Origin: an uncultured Eubacteriales bacterium
GTDB taxonomy: Bacteria; Bacillota; Clostridia; Oscillospirales; Oscillospiraceae
Reading direction: 5' to 3'
Assembly (NCBI GenBank): GCA_900540545.1
Contig: UQGJ01000021.1
Location: forward strand, 1-35,101
Length of the DNA: 35,101 nucleotides
The position numbers and the translations under genes are program-made. The notes beneath the pieces were generated by a model. The model was given only the letters and a program-made list of their open reading frames with translations. It was not told where the DNA came from and ran no database searches. Shown one piece after another: positions 31,000 through 35,101 of the stretch. Positions within the stretch are counted from its first letter, which is position 1; each line of letters starts with the position of its first letter.

Positions 31000-31613
31000 C
31001 GACCTCCTGTTGTGTTGTTGCCTCTCACAGCTACGGCGGGGAGCCAGGGGACGGACTTCCGCCCCCCAGCCTCCCGGTTGCCGTGAGAAACAGAAAATGC
31101 CGTGCGGGTATGTATACCCCACACGACACGTTAATCTGCAACACAAGCCGCCTAAAGACTTGCCAGACACAGGGCAAGCGTTTATAATAGCGGAGTGGTA
31201 CGGAATTTTCCGTTGTGTGGGTGGGCCAATCACCCGCGCAGGTCCCCAGGTGCGACCAACACCTGGGGACTGCCGCAATTTCTGCTTCTCGAAAGTATTT
31301 TACACCAGCACCCCACTACTGGCAAGTCCTATTTTGTGACTGACTTCCCACACAGCGCCGCGCGGTCAGCCCCAGGACAACAGGGGCGGGCCGCGTATTG
31401 TTGTTCAAGGGGAGGGGGAGCCAGGAGCGCCCGGAGGCGGTCACGCTCGGACCAGCCACCCAGGAGCGCCGGGGCCTTGTCATTTTGTATTCATGCCCCA
31501 CGGGGGCATAGGGACGAGAGGACATAAAGAAACAGGGGACCGACTTGTATTAGTCGGTCCCCTGTCCTCTTTGACACCACATTGCCCGTCTGCCGTTTCG
31601 GTTGTTTCCTTGG
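31000..31613. other. Non-coding right part of the element with several inverted repeats
   Basis: No supported gene. It contains a dyad CGTG-C-GGGTAT-GT-ATACCC-CA-CACG (31101-31125) about 110 bp upstream of the secreted-protein start, a candidate operator. It also has a perfect 10-bp hairpin GTCCCCAGGT/ACCTGGGGAC (31242-31270) and a 14-bp terminator-like hairpin (31532-31565). Open frames here lack ribosome sites. Confidence 0.55.
31532..31565. terminator. Strong hairpin near the right end, terminator-like
   Basis: ACAGGGGACCGACT (31532-31545) and AGTCGGTCCCCTGT (31552-31565) form a perfect 14-bp stem with a 6-base loop. A T-rich tract follows on the minus strand (TTCTTTA) and a shorter one on the plus strand. 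It could insulate the element from the defence island. Confidence 0.65.
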
Positions 31614-31657
31614 TACTTCCTTATCGGGGACGAACTATGTCGTGTCCTTCTTTTTGC
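31614..31657 (-). repeat. Right end (attR) with element arm
   Basis: TACTTCCTTAT (31614-31624), a 14-bp spacer, GTCGTGTCCTTC with a T-run (31639-31655) and GC (31656-31657) are the inverted counterparts of the left arm. Base composition drops sharply to AT-rich just beyond this point. Confidence 0.75.
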
Positions 31658-31797
31658 CACTACTGCGCAAAAACGATATTCCTATAAAAGCCTTGGAGCT
31701 CAATGAATTACACCCGTTGATACTAATACTTGTATTGTATGACTGCTTAATAAAATAACGGCAGTTTTTCTGTATCTATACAAACTGATTTAGGCAA
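31658..31797. other. AT-rich gap between element end and defence genes
   Basis: This 140-bp AT-rich stretch has no gene. Its first bases should be the right half of the original attB. Only weak inverted repeats are visible downstream of the helicase stop codon. Confidence 0.5.
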
Positions 31798-32919
31798 TTA
31801 GATAATATATGCGTCTTTCAATTCTTTGAAAGTTGAGGCTTTCATTAGATATAAATCGCCACGACTACGTGTCATAGCGACATATAATTTATTAATAGTT
31901 GAAATAGGTGTTCCGCGAGGAGAATACTTTTCATCATCCAGTTGGTCAAAATTGTCTGTCAAGATCACGCATGCGGCATCTACCGTATCGCCTTTGGAAT
32001 ATGACCAGTTCATTGGTTTAAACGAATATTGGGCTGCATCTCTGAATACCAATTTGATAATTCGGCTGTCATCAAGAATATCTGCTGCGTTTTCGCCAAC
32101 CCAGATTACCGATCCCTTATGGTCTCCATTGGAAGCTATACTTATGCCAAGTTTTTGGGTAACATAGTCGCACACTTCTGCAGAACACCGTCTGGATTTA
32201 GCAAGTGTTAATGTATCCACTTCAAATCCAGCCTTAACAATCTCAGCCACAAAGTCTTCATAACTGACATCTTGACTGTTCTTCTTGAATGGTTTTCCGG
32301 TATTGTTTTTGGCTGCAACCGAGTGCTGATGATAGTCACCAACAAGTACCACATTGTTTAGCATCTTTCCAAGTTTAAGAATCAACTCATAGTCATGCTC
32401 TCGGAAATCTTGAAACTCATCAATAAGCACGGCATCATAGAACAGGTTCAATCTTGCAGATGCCCTCCTAATAAGCGATTCTCTACCTTTTTTCACTTGA
32501 ACTGCAAGCTCAGAGAGGTTATCGCAATAGTATTGTCGTCCCTTTGTTACATAGTGTGTGAGTTTGTCCTTTGGCCTATATTTAGGGTTAGGTACCATTT
32601 GTCCATTGTCATCTAGAATTCTCTGCGGAGGAGGCTCGATCAAGCAAATACCGCGACTTATAAATGCTGGAGTGCCAAAGTGTTCGGCAATACTCGGCTC
32701 ATAAGGCAATATCAGATTGCGATATACAAAGGAATGAAAGGTCATCACTGTAGTACGGTCAGGGACACAACCGTGTGCATTACACAATTCTTTCTGGATA
32801 TTGTGAATATTTTCGTGTGTATAAGCCAGTATGAGATTTCTCTTGGCGGGGTCTATCGTATGGCAGATATGATATGTTTTCCCCGCACCAGCGACAGCCA
32901 GAATTACTTGCTTAGCCAT
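31798..32919 (-). CDS. gajB: UvrD/Rep-type helicase, Gabija GajB-like
   Basis: This 373-residue superfamily 1 helicase has Walker A AVAGAGKT (8-15), a motif Ia-like LILAYTHENIHNI, motif Ic TVMTFHSFVYRNL, motif II LIDEFQD (165-171), motif III VVLVGDYHQHS (190-200) and a late motif VI NKLYVAMTRSRGDLYLM. In Gabija, GajB is a UvrD-like partner that complexes with GajA and senses DNA ends. This protein is shorter than the well-studied GajB (about 490 residues), mainly through a reduced region after motif III. The ATG at 32919 overlaps the nuclease gene by 16 bases. AT-rich codon use sets it apart from the rest of the window. Without the neighbouring nuclease it would be called only a UvrD-type helicase. 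Confidence 0.82.
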   Translation of the reverse strand: MAKQVILAVAGAGKTYHICHTIDPAKRNLILAYTHENIHNIQKELCNAHGCVPDRTTVMTFHSFVYRNLILPYEPSIAEHFGTPAFISRGICLIEPPPQRILDDNGQMVPNPKYRPKDKLTHYVTKGRQYYCDNLSELAVQVKKGRESLIRRASARLNLFYDAVLIDEFQDFREHDYELILKLGKMLNNVVLVGDYHQHSVAAKNNTGKPFKKNSQDVSYEDFVAEIVKAGFEVDTLTLAKSRRCSAEVCDYVTQKLGISIASNGDHKGSVIWVGENAADILDDSRIIKLVFRDAAQYSFKPMNWSYSKGDTVDAACVILTDNFDQLDDEKYSPRGTPISTINKLYVAMTRSRGDLYLMKASTFKELKDAYII

Positions 32920-34484
32920 TCAACCGCATCCTTCACATATTGCGGAGCCTCAAACACTTCACCAGACATCAGCATTTGATAGGCAACATCTACTTTGTTG
33001 TTCAGCATTTTTCCAAGTACAGTACCATAAGATTCTCCATGAAACAGATATTCAGCCCCTGCTTTAACTTTTATTATTCTATCCAGCACAGTTGTGTTAG
33101 CGTGGTACATACAAATTTCCCAAGTCCAATCATCTATTGAATCTGGCATAAAAATATGCTGTAATAAGTTGGACTGATTGAATATCGCTGCTCCATCTAT
33201 CCTTTCTTGCTTTTTATCATTATCCGTTATGACTGCAAGTTTCTTATCAGTTGTAGTTGCAATTTCAAGGTACTTCTTATAAGAAATACCGTTACAAGAG
33301 ATTACAGATATACCATCCTCCTCAATGGTTCGTCCTGTGATTTGCTTATAGAAATGTGGGACCAAGAGAAACTCTGTAGCTCCCTCAACCAAGAAGACCT
33401 TTTTAGAAAGCAGCAATTGTAAAAACGCATTATCATCCGCCTTAGCGAAGAACTCTGCTACCGTTTCGTTTACTCCAGAGAGGGACTTTACATCATCTTC
33501 TGTTATCCAAAGGACATTATTCAGGTTCAGACGGCTGGCAATCATGTTGTTATGGGTAGCAACAATGATTTGTGAGTCCTTCTGCCTATTCGAAATTCCA
33601 TGAAGCATTTTGCGGAGAGTGGAAAAGCATAGATGGTTCTCTGGTTCCTCCATCAGAATTACATCCAAGCCATTGGCCTTGTCCAATGCAATCTCTGTCT
33701 TGATAAGACTTTCCATGCCACTTCCACGGTTTTCAAGAGCAATAGAATCCTCATATACGGACAGAATCGTTTCCAAAATAACTTTCTTGGTATCAATACC
33801 GAATTTTCTGTTGTGACCAAGTAGTGGCAGGCCGACTGTATCAAAGGCCTCCTCCAGCTTGGTACGGAACTCATTTTTAACCTTCGCTCTGGTTGGCTCG
33901 TCGTACTTGCTTGTGAAAAGCGTTCTATTGTAGTAGTTGAAAGACGGAGCAACTGCACTGTTTGTTGTGTCGATAGTAAGGAACTTGAGCGGTCTCCGAA
34001 TCATTTGGTACGGATTGTTGGCAAAGGTTATCCACGTCAAGTTGTAATACTCATAAGGAATTTTTCCTTCCATTATGGATTGCTCCATACCGGTTCCCAA
34101 CACCTCGTCATACCTGCACTCAAAGCGGACACCAAACTTCTCCTTCTGCTTTTTCATGGTGCCATACACTTCGCCATAGAAATAATCGGCATTTTTAGAT
34201 TTTAGGTCAAGTACCAGTTCTACCTCAATTAGAATTTGAGGCAATGTCTTAACACTGGGATTTGCCTTGAAAGCAGCAACCATCTGGATGTTGAACAGAT
34301 CCCGCAGAACAGACTTATCCGCATTGCGGTATTGCTGATTCAATACGGTCTTTATGGCATCCAAAATGGTGCTTTTCCCAGCCTCGTTTTCGCCAACAAG
34401 GATATTCATATGTTCGTTGAATTCCATATCCAGGGAAATAAATTTCTTGAAGCCCTTTATATGCAATGATTTTATGTAATTCAA
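32904..34484 (-). CDS. gajA: OLD-family ATPase-TOPRIM nuclease, Gabija GajA-like
   Basis: This 526-residue class 2 OLD protein has an ABC-type ATPase domain with Walker A GENEAGKS (31-38), a signature-like ENRGSGMESL (251-260), Walker B DVILMEEPENHL (274-285) and a His switch at VATHNN (His311). A TOPRIM nuclease domain follows with VFLVEGATE (Glu367) and AVITDND (Asp421, Asp423). GajA nicks phage DNA when nucleotides are depleted. The adjacent UvrD-type gene makes this a Gabija-like two-gene anti-phage system. The start is a TTG at 34484, eight bases after AGGAGG (34493-34498); this gives MNYIKSLHIKGFKKF, the usual beginning of such ATPases. An upstream ATG (34529) lacks a ribosome site. Confidence 0.88.
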   Translation of the reverse strand: MNYIKSLHIKGFKKFISLDMEFNEHMNILVGENEAGKSTILDAIKTVLNQQYRNADKSVLRDLFNIQMVAAFKANPSVKTLPQILIEVELVLDLKSKNADYFYGEVYGTMKKQKEKFGVRFECRYDEVLGTGMEQSIMEGKIPYEYYNLTWITFANNPYQMIRRPLKFLTIDTTNSAVAPSFNYYNRTLFTSKYDEPTRAKVKNEFRTKLEEAFDTVGLPLLGHNRKFGIDTKKVILETILSVYEDSIALENRGSGMESLIKTEIALDKANGLDVILMEEPENHLCFSTLRKMLHGISNRQKDSQIIVATHNNMIASRLNLNNVLWITEDDVKSLSGVNETVAEFFAKADDNAFLQLLLSKKVFLVEGATEFLLVPHFYKQITGRTIEEDGISVISCNGISYKKYLEIATTTDKKLAVITDNDKKQERIDGAAIFNQSNLLQHIFMPDSIDDWTWEICMYHANTTVLDRIIKVKAGAEYLFHGESYGTVLGKMLNNKVDVAYQMLMSGEVFEAPQYVKDAVEWLSK

Positions 34485-34722
34485 GTAATCTTCCTCCTGT
34501 TTGTGAATTAATAACATATGGTTTCTCATCTAAGCATACTCGTTGTTCTTTGAAAGTTATACGAACGATTTATAACCACATAGCTGTTAAATCCCACACC
34601 CTACAGCATATGGCATTATACAGCTTGATATCATATTTCAATTTTCTAATGTTGCTATACTCCAGGCCTTAGACAGACATATATCACATACATAATAATT
34701 TGTTCACACTGCTGGTGGCTTT
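34485..34722. other. AT-rich intergenic region upstream of gajA
   Basis: It contains the strong AGGAGG of gajA and must hold its promoter. Candidate hexamers such as TATAAC are present on the minus strand but no pair is convincing. No RNA gene or repeat is seen. Confidence 0.4.
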
Positions 34723-35101
34723 CTATAGGTTACCTTCATGCTGATACATTCGATACCATCTCACAAGTGTCAACATGTACTCCGGAAACAGCCAAGCCCG
34801 GAAGGCCTCCGCAATCTCCGGATGAGCTATCGTCCCACCGCCTCTGCCTCGGCTCGATTTGATTCCCAATGCATTCGTTGTATTGGCCCAGAGGCTTGGC
34901 GTCATTGTGGTGCTTGTCTTGTGGACTATTTCGATGAGCTGGTCACACGCTTCTTCTTGAAATCTTGGATTGTAGATTTTCTCCCACATCCGCAGATACT
35001 CAATTGTAGTGGCACTTCGCAGCCAGCTTTGGATCAGATAACTGGGGCTGGAGGATTTCTTCTCCCTTGCAATCTCTGTCAGGGATACATAGGGGTTTAC
35101 A
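34723..35101 (-). CDS. KilA-N domain protein (C-terminal part, cut by the window edge)
   Basis: The minus-strand frame is open from the stop at 34723 to the window edge. The visible 125 residues read as a nearly complete KilA-N domain: NPYVSLTEIARE, YLIQSWLRSATTIEYLRMWEKIYNPRF, TTNALGIKSSRGRGGGTIAHPEIAEAFRAWL and the closing EYMLTLVRWYRM. KilA-N is a DNA-binding domain of phages, DNA viruses and defence or mobile loci. The true start lies beyond 35101, so the ATG at 34989 is internal. Codon use is AT-rich like gajAB, suggesting the same acquired island. Confidence 0.85.
   Translation of the reverse strand, partial: VNPYVSLTEIAREKKSSSPSYLIQSWLRSATTIEYLRMWEKIYNPRFQEEACDQLIEIVHKTSTTMTPSLWANTTNALGIKSSRGRGGGTIAHPEIAEAFRAWLFPEYMLTLVRWYRMYQHEGNL

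Larger units (their letters stand above)
23326..31657. mobile_element. Integrated element with serine recombinase, CRESS-type Rep and FtsK-like ATPase
   Basis: The element is about 8.33 kb. It is bounded by two inverted arms (23328-23371 and 31614-31655), each abutting a GC dinucleotide, and contains ten genes. In order from the left it has a large serine recombinase, a 60-residue protein, a CRESS-virus-like Rep with a matching stem-loop origin, an FtsK/HerA ATPase, two membrane proteins, an 86-residue protein, a divergent gene of unknown function and a secreted protein. No relaxase other than Rep, no VirB4-type ATPase and no phage structural gene is visible. It sits between the signalling operon and an AT-rich defence island. 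The combination suggests a small element that excises, replicates by rolling circle and may transfer. Confidence 0.85.

Noticed and set aside
31242..31270. Perfect hairpin as a terminator or second replication origin
   Set aside because: No T-run follows on either strand and the loop lacks a TATTAC-type nonamer.
31195..31527. Possible small genes in the right-end non-coding region
   Set aside because: No ribosome sites, no recognisable protein features, and several hairpins cross the frames.
23326..31657. Element as a filamentous phage (inovirus) prophage
   Set aside because: A Rep, a small possible ssDNA-binding protein and a P-loop ATPase are compatible. However, the ATPase lacks the membrane-spanning Zot layout, is closer to FtsK, and no short coat protein or adsorption protein is recognisable.
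23326..31657. Terminal inverted repeats as ends of a DDE transposon
   Set aside because: No DDE transposase is present and the recombinase is a large serine enzyme. The arms fit a split attP better, and no target-site duplication longer than GC is evident.
31667..31673. GCAAAAA direct repeat (23326-23332 and 31667-31673) as the att core
   Set aside because: It would place the crossover off-centre by about ten bases on the right. Joining at GC (23326-23327 and 31656-31657) gives a symmetric attP and matches the base-composition shift.
1..35101. CRISPR arrays, tRNA or rRNA genes
   Set aside because: I found no regularly spaced repeats and no cloverleaf or rRNA-like sequence. The dispersed hairpin repeats are irregularly spaced and lack spacers.

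Overview
The window looks like chromosomal DNA of a high-GC Clostridia species of the gut Oscillospiraceae type (Flavonifractor/Lawsonibacter-like). This is inferred from gene content, strong AGGAGG ribosome sites, an anaerobic cobalamin pathway and GC-rich codon use up to about 31.65 kb. The taxon itself cannot be proven from the window.

Region 1 (1-12,970, minus strand) is an anaerobic cobalamin operon. It starts at a sigma-A-type promoter (about 12,973-13,001), passes a cobalamin riboswitch and an intrinsic terminator, then reads cbiD-cbiF-cbiG-cbiH-cbiJ-cbiET-cbiA-cobT-cobU-cobS-short cobU-like-cobC-cbiB. Many genes are joined by ATGA or short overlaps. The last five genes (593-3780) are bracketed by two inverted copies of a ~270-bp non-coding repeat whose hairpins show compensatory base changes. 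cbiK/X, cbiL, cbiC, cbiP and the adenosyltransferase are not in the window.

Region 2 (13,024-16,530) holds two adjacent DUF4261-type genes (minus). Divergent from them is a Na/phosphate cotransporter with a PhoU tail (plus) that appears to start at a non-canonical ATC codon.

Region 3 (16,612-23,163, minus) is a compact signalling operon. A REC-GGDEF-EAL-REC-GGDEF regulator, a 1,202-residue hybrid histidine kinase and a stand-alone HPt protein are joined by overlaps; together they suggest a phosphorelay tied to cyclic-di-GMP turnover.

Region 4 (23,326-31,657) is an ~8.3-kb integrated mobile element. Its two ends carry inverted arms that rebuild a symmetric attP when joined at a GC dinucleotide. 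It encodes a large serine recombinase, a Rep protein of the CRESS-DNA-virus type (HUH nuclease plus SF3 helicase), an FtsK/HerA-type ATPase, two small membrane proteins, two small proteins, a plus-strand gene of unknown function and a secreted stalk-domain protein. About 60 bp upstream of rep is a perfect 8-bp stem whose loop holds TAGTATTAC, the nonanucleotide of circovirus/nanovirus rolling-circle origins, with a tandem GGTAC repeat beside it. The layout (integrase, Rep, one FtsK-like translocase, small membrane proteins, no type IV secretion genes in view) recalls actinomycete integrative and conjugative elements but with a eukaryotic-virus-like replication module. This is the most notable content of the window.

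Region 5 (31,658-35,101, minus) is strikingly AT-rich and starts at the element's right end. It encodes a Gabija-like anti-phage pair (OLD-family ATPase-TOPRIM nuclease, then a short UvrD-type helicase) and the C-terminal part of a KilA-N protein cut by the window edge. It reads as a separate, horizontally acquired defence island.
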